Shown piece after piece: positions 16,938 through 25,415 of a stretch of DNA of 30,066 bases. Below the pieces are notes generated by a model. That model searched no databases, was not told the DNA's origin, and saw only the letters and a program-made list of their open reading frames with translations. Made by a program: the position numbers and the translations under genes. The DNA comes from Prevotellamassilia sp. (GTDB taxonomy: Bacteria > Bacteroidota > Bacteroidia > Bacteroidales > Bacteroidaceae), in contig VSQE01000029.1 in NCBI GenBank assembly GCA_009775705.1, forward strand, positions 1 to 30,066, read 5' to 3'. Position 1 is the stretch's first letter, and each line of letters begins with the position of its first letter.

Positions 16938-16968
16938 CAAAGATACAACTTTTTTGCCATACTGACAA
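16938..16968 (-). promoter_or_regulatory. Promoter of pflB
   Basis: On the minus strand TTG (16966-16968) is followed after 20 bases by TATCTTTG (16938-16945), a near-consensus Bacteroidota promoter. The predicted start near 16931 gives a leader of about 30 bases before the ATG at 16900. Confidence 0.7.
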
Positions 16969-17001
16969 CACACCACAGTCAGAAACTATTTGGATGTCAA
17001 T

Positions 17002-17085
17002 AGTTTTCAGAACTATTGAAACTCCGCAACCGACCGAATTTCAGGACACAGGACCCGTTCTCCCGATTTTTTACCGGCGAAACAG
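17002..17085. repeat. Left copy of an 84-base direct repeat (partner at 25819-25901)
   Basis: From AGTTTTCAGAACTATTGAAA onward the two copies agree almost base for base, with a few substitutions and one T fewer on the right. The right copy lies directly downstream of the intact GH2 gene. This copy lies next to the GH2 remnant, so it is the GH2 3' flank. The pair brackets the whole peptide operon in the same orientation. Confidence 0.9.
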
Positions 17086-17112
17086 GAGACAGGAACAGGT
17101 TCGCATTTTTTC

Positions 17113-17261
17113 CACGCTCGTTCCAGACAGCTGCCGTCTGCATTACATCGGCACCCTGCATCTTTCGGGACCCCATCCGTCACAAAAATCCAGCACTTTG
17201 CGGACCGATATAATGATCCGGTCCGCAAACAGGAAAATAAGCAGAAATATCTTTGTCTTCA
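17113..17261 (-). pseudogene. Remnant of the 5' end of a GH2 glycosidase gene
   Basis: The minus strand matches the first 150 bases or so of the intact GH2 gene (27918-28067). In the GH2 frame it reads KTKIFLLIFLFADR, then RKVLDFCDGWGPER, against KTKIFLLLFLLAGR and REVLDFCDGWVFRK in the intact protein, before a stop. The start codon is lost, and all of the gene between this 5' piece and its 3' flank is missing, about 2 kb compared with the intact copy. The last 26 codons of the adjacent glycosyltransferase run through this remnant in another frame. Confidence 0.85.
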
Positions 17262-18082
17262 GGACACAATATAGAATTTTTAATATCTGCTTGATGTAAT
17301 CGCTCAATCTCATCCATTACCCTTACCCACTTTTTCATATATTGGAACTTTCCTTTCATTGCCGAAATCTCTTCAAGCAAGATTTCTGGAGAACTTCTAC
17401 AAATATCCAAAAAACGAGCTCTGTTATACGATGTTAGGCTATCGGGACGATCCTTCACAGGATGATCCAGATGAAAAGCTACACCATCTGCTCGCTCAAT
17501 CCCTGCCCCGAGCATTTCCGCCCTTACAATTCTTTCTATATCTTCGAATCCCCAGCCTATAATATTTTCATTATCTCCCCCTATTTGCCAGTACTTTTTC
17601 TTATCTACAATAAGTGCTCCACCTACAGATGGACGCCTCATTATACGATAACCTGCAGCAGAATCCGGTAACCTCACATAATTACGATAAAACACATCAC
17701 TTTCCCTCCGGTCCAGAAAGCGGACATTACCATTGTAAGGCAGTACAATGGTACTACCTTTTTTTACTGCTTCGATAGACCTGTCTATTTGTTCTTTCGG
17801 TATAATGATATCGGCATCCCAAATACCTATCGTGCTGCACTTCGCATTTAACAGAAGTGCATTGATATAATAGGTTCTATATAAAACGGGCCGATGATCT
17901 TTGACAAACTTATAGCGTATTCTCTCACTATGAAAATCAAAATGCCGTTTATCACCAGCCTCGATAATATCAATACAGACATCTTCATACTGCATTAAAT
18001 AGCGCAGGTTTGCAATGAGGTTACGCATTCGAGCTCCCGATTCAATGCGAATAGCAAAAATTATGGAAATCTTATGATTCAT
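17180..18082 (-). CDS. GT-A fold glycosyltransferase (galactosyltransferase-like), last gene of the peptide operon
   Basis: The 300-residue protein has the GT-A plan: N-terminal MNHKISIIFAIRIESGAR, RTYYINALLL, then the metal- and sugar-nucleotide-binding DxD motif in IGIWDADIIIP (D89, D91). A C-terminal acceptor motif IIGWGFEDIERI and AFHLDHPVKDRPD resemble the galactosyltransferase C-terminal domain (Glyco_transf_7C). No membrane segment or signal is seen, so it should act in the cytoplasm. It is a clear paralogue of the gene at 19706-20476. Its start overlaps the end of the GT/LanC fusion gene by 11 bases. The last 26 residues (275-300) come from out-of-frame read-through into the GH2 remnant, so the native C-terminus may be altered. 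The acceptor is unknown; the precursor peptide is a reasonable guess. Confidence 0.85.
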   Translation of the reverse strand: MNHKISIIFAIRIESGARMRNLIANLRYLMQYEDVCIDIIEAGDKRHFDFHSERIRYKFVKDHRPVLYRTYYINALLLNAKCSTIGIWDADIIIPKEQIDRSIEAVKKGSTIVLPYNGNVRFLDRRESDVFYRNYVRLPDSAAGYRIMRRPSVGGALIVDKKKYWQIGGDNENIIGWGFEDIERIVRAEMLGAGIERADGVAFHLDHPVKDRPDSLTSYNRARFLDICRSSPEILLEEISAMKGKFQYMKKWVRVMDEIERLHQADIKNSILCPEDKDISAYFPVCGPDHYIGPQSAGFL

Positions 18083-19700
18083 AAAATAATTCTTTACTCT
18101 CTATGTCTGTTACAATATCTGTTATTTTAAATGTAATAAGATTCAATCTTTTCAACAATCCCAATACGTACAACAATTCTCTGGAATCTTTGGGTTCAAA
18201 ATATGTACGCACCCTAACAAGAGCTTCAATCCAAATAATCAGATAGACAACATGCTCCAACAGATAATTCCTGCGTTCTTTCTGTTCCTCGGTCACCAAT
18301 GTTGAAAGTCTATAAAATAAATAAATCCCAATGCCTGAAATGCCATCTCTTATATGCAAGTTGTCCGACACTTGCTGCACGATGGATGTGCAAAGCACAT
18401 TATCTATATGTTGCAAAATACTTTCTATATTAAATGCTATGGATTTTCTTCTACTCAAAGTCATCAGCCCTATTCCAAAACCTGCAAGTCCCGTATCGTA
18501 ATTCCAAGGATAATCCACTCGTTCTAAACACATACAGATACTCCCTATTTTCTTTACCGCATAAGTAGAGTTGAAAGGTTTAGAACGAAGAAAATCACCC
18601 ATAACACCTCCCATTCCGATTGATGAGCGCCTATTATCTACACACAAATCACTCAACCAATCCCTGATCTTAGAAATGTCGGCATAATCCTTTATTCTTT
18701 TTCGGTCTATTTTCTTCCTTTCCTTCTCCAACAAATCTGGATGAGTTATAAGTATAGCTAATACTGAAGCTATTTCCTTGTAATCCGCCTGGACAAGTAT
18801 TCCACATCCCATGCCAGCAAGTAATTCACTATTACCACCTGAATCTGTACTAACGATGGGCACTCCCAAATAACAGGCTTCTTTCAGTACAAGAGATTCG
18901 CCTTCAACCCTTGATGTTGAAATAAAAACATCTGCGTTTCTCATGCAATTATATGGTTCTTTCTGAAAACCGGGAAGAAAAATGGAATTCTCCAGTTTCT
19001 TTTCTTCTATCCGCTTCATCAGATTTTCACGTTCCGGTCCATCTCCCAATATACAAACAGAAAATAACCCATTCGGGATAATTTTCTTCAATTCCGCAAT
19101 ACTATCAACCAACAATTCAAATCTTTTTTCGGGAACAAAACGTCCCGCAGCACAAATAGTGAAAACACCGTGAGCAGACGACTTTGGAACATTGACATAC
19201 CTGTCCAAATAAGTATAATCAATGCAATTATGGAAGACTCTGTAACTGACAGGATGGAAAAATGCGTGACAGAATTCACGAGCTGAATTTTCCGACACAA
19301 ACACGATATGATTCATGCTCTCATAACAACGCCTTTGTTCGCCTTTATCAAAATAATCCGCGCACCAGTTGTTGGCATTCATATCCGTATGAACCCAACA
19401 TACTTTGATTGTATTTCTTCTCCTTTTATAAATAAACCGTGCCGCCAGCCCTTCCAGAAATGCAACTTCAATGTCAAAATGTATAAAATTGAAATTCTCT
19501 CGTTCTTCACACGACATTTTGGGCCACACTCCATGCCTGACATAAGTGGGAATACTATCAAAATATACACCATAATCACACAGGACGAGCAAAAAGATAT
19601 TCATATTGTGCCCCAACTGCGTCAGATATTCTATCAAGATTTTTTCAGCACCACCATTGTGAAGTGAATCTATACAGAACAATATATCGGGGCTCTTCAT
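18072..19700 (-). CDS. GT-B (GT4-like) glycosyltransferase fused to a C-terminal LanC-like segment
   Basis: The 542-residue protein begins as a GT4-type glycosyltransferase. ILFCIDSLHNGGAEKILIEY opens the first Rossmann lobe, ICAAGRFVPEKRFELLVDSI (about 182-201) opens the second, and the donor site EGESLVLKEACYLGVPIVST carries the E-x7-E pair E266/E274, followed by GGNSELL. From about residue 385 it becomes a helical region with GLAGFGIGL (404-412) and GISGIGIYLF (453-462), the Gly-rich turn pattern of the LanC alpha/alpha toroid. The matching operon gene at 20460-21512 has the same pattern. No zinc-ligand CHG motif is present, so the C-terminal part probably binds substrate or an interaction partner. 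It lies 5 bases after the upstream GT-A gene. Confidence 0.85.
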   Translation of the reverse strand: MKSPDILFCIDSLHNGGAEKILIEYLTQLGHNMNIFLLVLCDYGVYFDSIPTYVRHGVWPKMSCEERENFNFIHFDIEVAFLEGLAARFIYKRRRNTIKVCWVHTDMNANNWCADYFDKGEQRRCYESMNHIVFVSENSAREFCHAFFHPVSYRVFHNCIDYTYLDRYVNVPKSSAHGVFTICAAGRFVPEKRFELLVDSIAELKKIIPNGLFSVCILGDGPERENLMKRIEEKKLENSIFLPGFQKEPYNCMRNADVFISTSRVEGESLVLKEACYLGVPIVSTDSGGNSELLAGMGCGILVQADYKEIASVLAILITHPDLLEKERKKIDRKRIKDYADISKIRDWLSDLCVDNRRSSIGMGGVMGDFLRSKPFNSTYAVKKIGSICMCLERVDYPWNYDTGLAGFGIGLMTLSRRKSIAFNIESILQHIDNVLCTSIVQQVSDNLHIRDGISGIGIYLFYRLSTLVTEEQKERRNYLLEHVVYLIIWIEALVRVRTYFEPKDSRELLYVLGLLKRLNLITFKITDIVTDIESKELFYES

Positions 19701-19705
19701 ATCTA

Positions 19706-20476
19706 CTACTTCTTTTGCTGTAAAATCTCTTTTGCGGAAGACATCTGCGTCTTCCGCAAAAGATAAAATGTATTTGTCTTCTGCAAATCAAGACTATGGC
19801 CTCCGTTAAGATCTTTGGGATGACTCAGATGAAACAGAGGTCCGGCTGCCCGTCCTATCTTCAAGCCTATCCTTTTCCACTTCTCCAGACGGTTCCAGTC
19901 TTCGGGCCCCCATCCGTAAAAACGTTCATCCTCTCCATCCGCATAATCAAATTTTTCACGCTTAATAAAAATGGCTCCGCCTCCCATATCCGAGCCATAA
20001 GGCAAAGGCATTTTCCCCACATTATTCTGCAATAAAGACAGTTTCTCCGACTCCAGATAAAGTTCCCTGATGATTCGAGTCGTATCATAAAACCGGCCGT
20101 CATAAGGAAATACGACATCACAGACATCATTCCGCAACATGGAGACAGCTTGCTGTAACTGACGAGGAGGGACAATCACATCCGCATCCCATATCACTAT
20201 ATGGCGGCATGAGCACTGACGTACCAATACATTAATATAGTGCGTCCTATGAAAAATTATATCGTGATCCTCTACATAAAAATAATCTACAGCCGGATCA
20301 AGCATATTTTCCAATATGTGGTTATTGTAACGACTTGCTTCCAACACCTTGACATAAGCATTAGTATATCGGATGATACTTCTGATACTTGCCTGCAAGT
20401 TTTCCAGCCGGGCAACAGAATCAATTCTGACCGGTATAAGAAAAGCCGTATCAGTCAGGTCAATTTTTCTTTTCAT
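19706..20476 (-). CDS. GT-A fold glycosyltransferase (galactosyltransferase-like)
   Basis: The 256-residue protein is a paralogue of the GT-A enzyme at 17180-18082. It shares RTHYINVLV, the DxD motif in IVIWDADVIVP (D97, D99), the acceptor motif RFYGWGPEDWNRLEKWKRIG and FHLSHPKDLNGGH. It lacks membrane segments. The ATG at 20476 (MKRKIDLTD) is preferred over the in-frame TTG and GTG just before it. The gene overlaps the end of the LanC-like gene by 17 bases and ends 5 bases before the GT/LanC fusion. With two GT-A and one GT-B enzymes, the operon could build a short glycan, on the peptide or another acceptor. Sugar donor and acceptor are not predictable from this sequence. Confidence 0.87.
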   Translation of the reverse strand: MKRKIDLTDTAFLIPVRIDSVARLENLQASIRSIIRYTNAYVKVLEASRYNNHILENMLDPAVDYFYVEDHDIIFHRTHYINVLVRQCSCRHIVIWDADVIVPPRQLQQAVSMLRNDVCDVVFPYDGRFYDTTRIIRELYLESEKLSLLQNNVGKMPLPYGSDMGGGAIFIKREKFDYADGEDERFYGWGPEDWNRLEKWKRIGLKIGRAAGPLFHLSHPKDLNGGHSLDLQKTNTFYLLRKTQMSSAKEILQQKK

Positions 20477-21512
20477 CACCAACCTTTATTTGCATGTACA
20501 GAATAAGGCTAAGGACACCATCTAATCCGTGAAAATCGTACAGATCTATCAAAGCATCAGTCGGTCGTAAAAAAAGATCTGACATCTCAATTCTCTTTGC
20601 TATGAGTTCTCTGTCCTCCGGGCTACCTATGTCTGTCGTAACTTTTGTCATAAAGAAATAAATTCCTGTCAGTCCTTTAGAAAAGAACAAATCATTATCC
20701 GGAATTTCATCATCCATTATCTGTCTGACATTGATACTGTCTCTCAATATATCCTTATATTGTTGCCACCGTGCATTAAGTTCAAAATTTTTTTCCAGAT
20801 ATTTCACAGATGCATACAGAAACAGACGGTTGTACCCCAAATAAGGCAACTGTGCCAATATCCTGTGCTCGCATTCTTCTAATACATGACAAACTCTTTT
20901 ACGACAATACTCAATCTGACTTGCAAGGCTTATGGCTATCAGAAATTTGGGAATCTTATAGTGCAGAGATCCGGGGAACGGTTCTTTATAGAAATCACTA
21001 TTATGATTCAAGTACAATCTGTCTATCATCAATAGCAAAAAGCGTTCCCTTATATTCCGCTCCACACTATCCATCTCCGTTTTTTTCAAGCGTATCGCCG
21101 TATATACGATTATATCCAGTAAAGAACTCTCATATTTATGAAAGTCCTTCACCTTAGGATTATCTATTTCACATACTACTGTCTTATAAATATGGTCATC
21201 TATATTTTTGAGAATATTAGAAATATTTCCGTCCACATACCCTTCAGTTACAAGATACATCAAACTCAATGATACACCTGTCAGTCCTTTGGGAATTTCC
21301 AAAACATCACTGGTCTTCAAATTTTGGCAGATAATATCCAGGATCCCATAAACTTCATTATGGTACCGACTGTTACCTGTTTTTTTATACAATAGAAACA
21401 GAAACAGACTGATACCGGCCAATCCTTGTTGAAGGAACATATCCTCACTGGAATTCGCCCGTTGTATCTCTTTACGGATAATAGAATCTATACATCCCTT
21501 GTCTGCAATCAT
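20460..21512 (-). CDS. LanC-like alpha/alpha-toroid protein lacking the zinc cysteines
   Basis: The 350-residue helical protein repeats the LanC turn motif: QGLAGISLFLFLLYKKTG (29-46), KGLTGVSLSLMYL (75-87), SKGLTGIYFFM (278-288) and FHGLDGVLSLILY (327-339). LanC cyclases close lanthionine rings with a zinc held by two Cys and a His. In the last two repeats the expected Cys positions are not Cys: SKG replaces the usual C-x-G, and FHG replaces CHG, though the His is kept. It is therefore unlikely to be a normal lanthionine cyclase; a scaffold, recognition subunit or altered catalyst is more likely. Its ATG overlaps the stop of the outer-membrane gene in ATGA. No LanB/LanM dehydratase is present. 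Confidence 0.75.
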   Translation of the reverse strand: MIADKGCIDSIIRKEIQRANSSEDMFLQQGLAGISLFLFLLYKKTGNSRYHNEVYGILDIICQNLKTSDVLEIPKGLTGVSLSLMYLVTEGYVDGNISNILKNIDDHIYKTVVCEIDNPKVKDFHKYESSLLDIIVYTAIRLKKTEMDSVERNIRERFLLLMIDRLYLNHNSDFYKEPFPGSLHYKIPKFLIAISLASQIEYCRKRVCHVLEECEHRILAQLPYLGYNRLFLYASVKYLEKNFELNARWQQYKDILRDSINVRQIMDDEIPDNDLFFSKGLTGIYFFMTKVTTDIGSPEDRELIAKRIEMSDLFLRPTDALIDLYDFHGLDGVLSLILYMQIKVGDEKKN

Positions 21513-23875
21513 TTCACATCATCGTTTTCTATACGTCCTTCAGTGCTCTTGACTTCGGCTTTCAGTTTGCCGAACGTGTACCTTATCGTTATGCCGAACG
21601 ATGCCTGAACATAACGGGAAGTGGAAATGCGATAATAGCCGTCTGCCACGGCATAGCTCTTGCTGTTGAAACGGACCGGTATAAAATTGGAAGCGTTCAG
21701 CGAGATGGAAAGCCGGGATTTGAGAAGGCGCTGCGAAAGCGAAAAGTTGTACCAATAACTGCTGTTCTCCCCCCTTCCTTGCAAAAAGATGTAAGGAGAG
21801 CTATAGCCTCCGCCCAACTCCAAATCAAGGTTGTCCGTCAGTTCCTGACCTATTCGTCCGTTACACGAATAGTAAAAACCGTAATTGCTCCGGTTCAATA
21901 CGGAGGAATGATATTTACTATAGTCCAGACTGTTGTTGAATGTGATGTATGTAGTATTGCTGAGCCGGGAAAAGACGTATGCTCCCACTCTTCCCGTGTA
22001 TCGGTTCACAATATTTCCTTTGGTGGAATGAAGCAGGCCGTCTTTCAAGAAAAAATAGTCCTCTATCAGGTCCTTTGAAAGGAAGCCGGCGGCAGAAAAC
22101 GTAAAAAAGAACTTGCGCACATTCAGTTTGACGGACATATCGAAAGCATGAGTTGTCTCCGGCTTGAGATGGATATTTCCGTAACTGATCTGTCCCGGAG
22201 TGTTCCTGTTGACATACGGATTGAGGGAACTTATGCCCGGATTCATCTGAGTCATGCTGTAGCTTATTTCACCGGACACCCTGTTGCTGAACACGTAGGT
22301 CAATCCGGCAGACGGCTGGAGGTTCAGGAACGACTTGTGAAACTTGTTGCCTATTTCCTTCCGGTTATAGTAGTTCACATAATAGGTGGGCGTAACGGAA
22401 GCACGCATCTTCAGTTTGGGAAGTTCATAAGCATAGAAACCTGTCAGCATACCATAGATTTGCCGGAAAGTCATATCTTCATGGATGAATGTCTCATCGG
22501 CCTCGGGACAGAGAAGATAATTGTTTTTCTGCTCCCTGCGTTCTCCCTCGTCACGGAAACGGACTTTGGCCAATACCTCCAGACGATGGCGGTTCCGTTT
22601 TCTGCGGTATTCCGCTTCGAGCGTATGCCAGAACTCCGTATCTTTCCTTTCCGAATCATAATTATAGATGTCTTCGGGAGCAAAAGGCAATTTTTCCGAA
22701 AGCCGGACCACATCGTAGTAGTTGGTATTGAAAGACCTGTATGGCCGGGTGTAGAACTTATAGCCGGCATAGAACTTCCCGTCTTGTCCTTCCTCGCCAT
22801 ACACCGTCTCATAGTCGACCGTGACAGTCGTTTCGTTATCCCTCATTTTCGTCCTGTTATCACACGACATGTCCAAAGTAACCAGCCCGTCCGGGTCATA
22901 CGCCGTTTTCTGCCGTGAATAACCACGTCGGGGATTGGCCTTCAATTTTGTACCCACAAAAAAGGACAGTATCGAACGGTCGCTGATGTCATAAGAAGCC
23001 GCCAGCTCTATATTGTTCATATCCACCCTATAACCTCTGTTATGGGCACTGCTGACATACCGGTAAAGGTCGCGGGATCCGTAACGGAACTCCTCACTCC
23101 ACGAATCACTCGACAGCTCACTCCTGTAAAGATTGGCATAACTTCCGGACATGGTGAACTTCCGGATTTTCGTCAGCCCCCAAAGCATTCCGCGCCACTG
23201 GCTCTCGGACGCGCTGGCCGTAGCCGAGGCCCTGTAACCTTCTATCCTGAATTTTGTGGAAAAATTCACCGTATAGGTATTCGTCAGATAGTCCGTAACT
23301 ATCTCGGCCTTGTCAAAGATATCGGCAGGCAGCGCTTGCAGACCGTTCACCGCATTTCCGGACAACATGGTATTGCTCAGCCCGTTTATTTTATAGACAA
23401 CTCCTTTCCCATCGCAAGTACGCACGTCTCCCGAGTTGGCCACAACAAGCATCGGGAGCCGTTGCAGTATCTCAAATGCCGTCTTACCCTGCAAAGTGGA
23501 ATCCTTGGATACATCGTAGACGATCCGGTCCGGCTGCATTTTATACAATTGTCTTTCTCCCCTTACCGTAACCGTCGACAAAGAACCGTCCTCTTCCATC
23601 CACACCGTATCGGGAAGGGCTTCGGGAGCCATCTCCACGCTCTTATATCCCAAACGCCGGATGAAAACCTTCAGGCAGTCCTTCAGTTTCCTGCGGTCGC
23701 AGGCTATCCGGCCGGCGGCATCGCTTTCTTTGTACACATAGAGCTTCTTTCCGTCCGGAAGAAGCATCTGGGCATGTTCAATCGGTTTTCCGTCTTCCCT
23801 GTCGAATACGAACAGATTTTGTCCCTCACATGCCAACGGGAACAAAAAGAGGACGTTAATCATAAACTTCTTCAT
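21509..23875 (-). CDS. Outer-membrane beta-barrel protein, TonB-receptor-like (PF14905 type)
   Basis: The 788-residue protein has an N-terminal signal (MKKFMINVLFLFPLACEG), a short carboxypeptidase-regulatory-like domain (DREDGKPIEHAQMLLPDGKK to about residue 95), a plug-like domain (LQGKTAFEILQRLPML, about 125-200) and a long region of alternating strands with many aromatic residues, ending FGITIRYTFGKLK. This fits the outer-membrane beta-barrel family found near TonB-dependent receptors. It starts 27 bases after the radical SAM gene and overlaps the LanC-like gene, so it belongs to the peptide operon. It may move the peptide through the outer membrane, or take it up; direction is not known. 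A decayed, internally deleted second copy lies at 28087-28347. Confidence 0.87.
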   Translation of the reverse strand: MKKFMINVLFLFPLACEGQNLFVFDREDGKPIEHAQMLLPDGKKLYVYKESDAAGRIACDRRKLKDCLKVFIRRLGYKSVEMAPEALPDTVWMEEDGSLSTVTVRGERQLYKMQPDRIVYDVSKDSTLQGKTAFEILQRLPMLVVANSGDVRTCDGKGVVYKINGLSNTMLSGNAVNGLQALPADIFDKAEIVTDYLTNTYTVNFSTKFRIEGYRASATASASESQWRGMLWGLTKIRKFTMSGSYANLYRSELSSDSWSEEFRYGSRDLYRYVSSAHNRGYRVDMNNIELAASYDISDRSILSFFVGTKLKANPRRGYSRQKTAYDPDGLVTLDMSCDNRTKMRDNETTVTVDYETVYGEEGQDGKFYAGYKFYTRPYRSFNTNYYDVVRLSEKLPFAPEDIYNYDSERKDTEFWHTLEAEYRRKRNRHRLEVLAKVRFRDEGERREQKNNYLLCPEADETFIHEDMTFRQIYGMLTGFYAYELPKLKMRASVTPTYYVNYYNRKEIGNKFHKSFLNLQPSAGLTYVFSNRVSGEISYSMTQMNPGISSLNPYVNRNTPGQISYGNIHLKPETTHAFDMSVKLNVRKFFFTFSAAGFLSKDLIEDYFFLKDGLLHSTKGNIVNRYTGRVGAYVFSRLSNTTYITFNNSLDYSKYHSSVLNRSNYGFYYSCNGRIGQELTDNLDLELGGGYSSPYIFLQGRGENSSYWYNFSLSQRLLKSRLSISLNASNFIPVRFNSKSYAVADGYYRISTSRYVQASFGITIRYTFGKLKAEVKSTEGRIENDDVK

Positions 23876-23902
23876 CCGGAGAAAAATTACAAGATTATTT
23901 AG

Positions 23903-25384
23903 TTATTTAGAATAAAAGGCCCTGAAAGGAACTGGAGCTTTCGGGCATCTCGGATCAGGATAATCCCAATTTTCTTCCCCATAAGCCATCAATACTGTTT
24001 TCCAGCATACACCAGCCCCATTACGACAGGCCACAGCCTCCTCACATCGACAACATACACTCGCGGAAAATTTGTTTTCGTGTAGTCTAAACAATGATAT
24101 GGCTTTGGAAGATTCCCATATTTCCTGAAGAGAGTTCCGTCTGATATTGCCAATAATGAAACGGGGATTATCATAGAGTTCTTCACAAATAGTGACATCT
24201 CCATTGGGAAGCATGACGACATTACGTGTATTTCCGGTACATAGCGCTCTACGTGCAAAGGTTTCCCAACTTTTTCCATCACAATAGTCTTTCTTACTGT
24301 CATAACCGGAAAATTTCAAGGAAAGATTCGTATATTTATCCTGCATACGGCCGATAAACTCTTCCGCCCTCTTAATGGCATCAATAGAAAGAGCTATATC
24401 TTCGAAATTCTGTTTGTAAAGCGAATAGCCGCAAGGATTAAACCTTACATTCTTGACAGCACCATATTCTGCTAAAAACGCCATCAACCCCTCTATCTCC
24501 AGTTCCGACACATTGAGTTTTGTCAATACGACATTAATATCTACAGGGAATTTCAAATCCGATGCATCACGCAACGTCTGGGCCATACGATTGATATATC
24601 CATCGGGAGCTTTGATCAGTCGCTTTAATGTTTTTTGGGAAGCGGAATCAAGAGACACCTGAAATTTCTTCAATCCTATGGTTTTCAATTTTTTCAACAA
24701 TTCCTTTCCCGCCGGAAATTTTGTAGATACTAACGGATCATACCCGTTCAAAATCAATTCTTCCAGAATAACATCTATATCCGGATGCAAAAGGACATCT
24801 CCGCCATTAATGTCAAAAAACAATACGCCCTCTTTTCTACATTGTCGTATGAACTTAATGACCTCCTCTGTTTCCAAACGTGCCTTGTCTTTCAGTTTTC
24901 GATTTGCATAACAATAACTGCAATCCACAAAACAATTCATCAACAATTCAAAATTCACATTGATAGGATAAGACAACCGAAGCGAACCATAATCCGGCTC
25001 CCCTTTATAAAGGAAGTCATCTGTCTGATAATAACAAGAACGTTCCAATGGAGCATCATCCGTAAAAGAAATAAGCAACCGCCTCGGAAAAGATACTTTG
25101 CCATGATTCTGAGATCGTATATTGAACCATTCTTTATTATTAATATATGGAGTAATGATTTCACCCATCTTCTCCAACGGAAGTCCGAAATAGTCCGCAC
25201 ATTCTCGCAATTCTTTCTCAAAAAGAAATTTACCTTTAAAGAAAGAGAGCATCTTGGCTTGATAAGGATGGATAAATGAAAACCACTCATCCACGCCCCA
25301 TTTTTCTTCCTGCTGACTACATATAATTACTCTGTTACCGTCCTGTCTGAGAAGATAAGCAGGATTTAATATAACCTTTTCCAT
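23903..25384 (-). CDS. Radical SAM/SPASM peptide maturase
   Basis: The 493-residue enzyme has an N-terminal region (about 1-95, starting NPAYLLRQDGNRVIICSQQ) resembling the PqqD-like recognition module of RiPP enzymes. The radical SAM core follows, with CFVDCSYCYA (C151, C155, C158). A SPASM domain for extra Fe-S clusters spans about residues 382-480: C382 in CTGNTRNVVMLPNGDVTIC, C400, the C444/C445-x-C447 group, C453, C460 and C480. Such enzymes build thioether or C-C crosslinks in ribosomal peptides. It begins 31 bases after the Cys-rich precursor gene, so that peptide is the obvious substrate. The CXXX-repeat substrate suggests Cys-derived thioether bridges, an inference from known CXXX-repeat radical SAM systems. 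Confidence 0.9.
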   Translation of the reverse strand: MEKVILNPAYLLRQDGNRVIICSQQEEKWGVDEWFSFIHPYQAKMLSFFKGKFLFEKELRECADYFGLPLEKMGEIITPYINNKEWFNIRSQNHGKVSFPRRLLISFTDDAPLERSCYYQTDDFLYKGEPDYGSLRLSYPINVNFELLMNCFVDCSYCYANRKLKDKARLETEEVIKFIRQCRKEGVLFFDINGGDVLLHPDIDVILEELILNGYDPLVSTKFPAGKELLKKLKTIGLKKFQVSLDSASQKTLKRLIKAPDGYINRMAQTLRDASDLKFPVDINVVLTKLNVSELEIEGLMAFLAEYGAVKNVRFNPCGYSLYKQNFEDIALSIDAIKRAEEFIGRMQDKYTNLSLKFSGYDSKKDYCDGKSWETFARRALCTGNTRNVVMLPNGDVTICEELYDNPRFIIGNIRRNSLQEIWESSKAISLFRLHENKFSASVCCRCEEAVACRNGAGVCWKTVLMAYGEENWDYPDPRCPKAPVPFRAFYSK

Positions 25385-25415
25385 TACATCTTACAAAACT
25401 GAAAATAATGCAGTT

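Noticed and set aside
17013..17228. Small Cys-containing minus-strand frame considered as a second peptide gene
   Set aside because: It lies in the GH2 remnant and its flank, in a frame unrelated to GH2; the cysteines are accidental and no start signal is seen.
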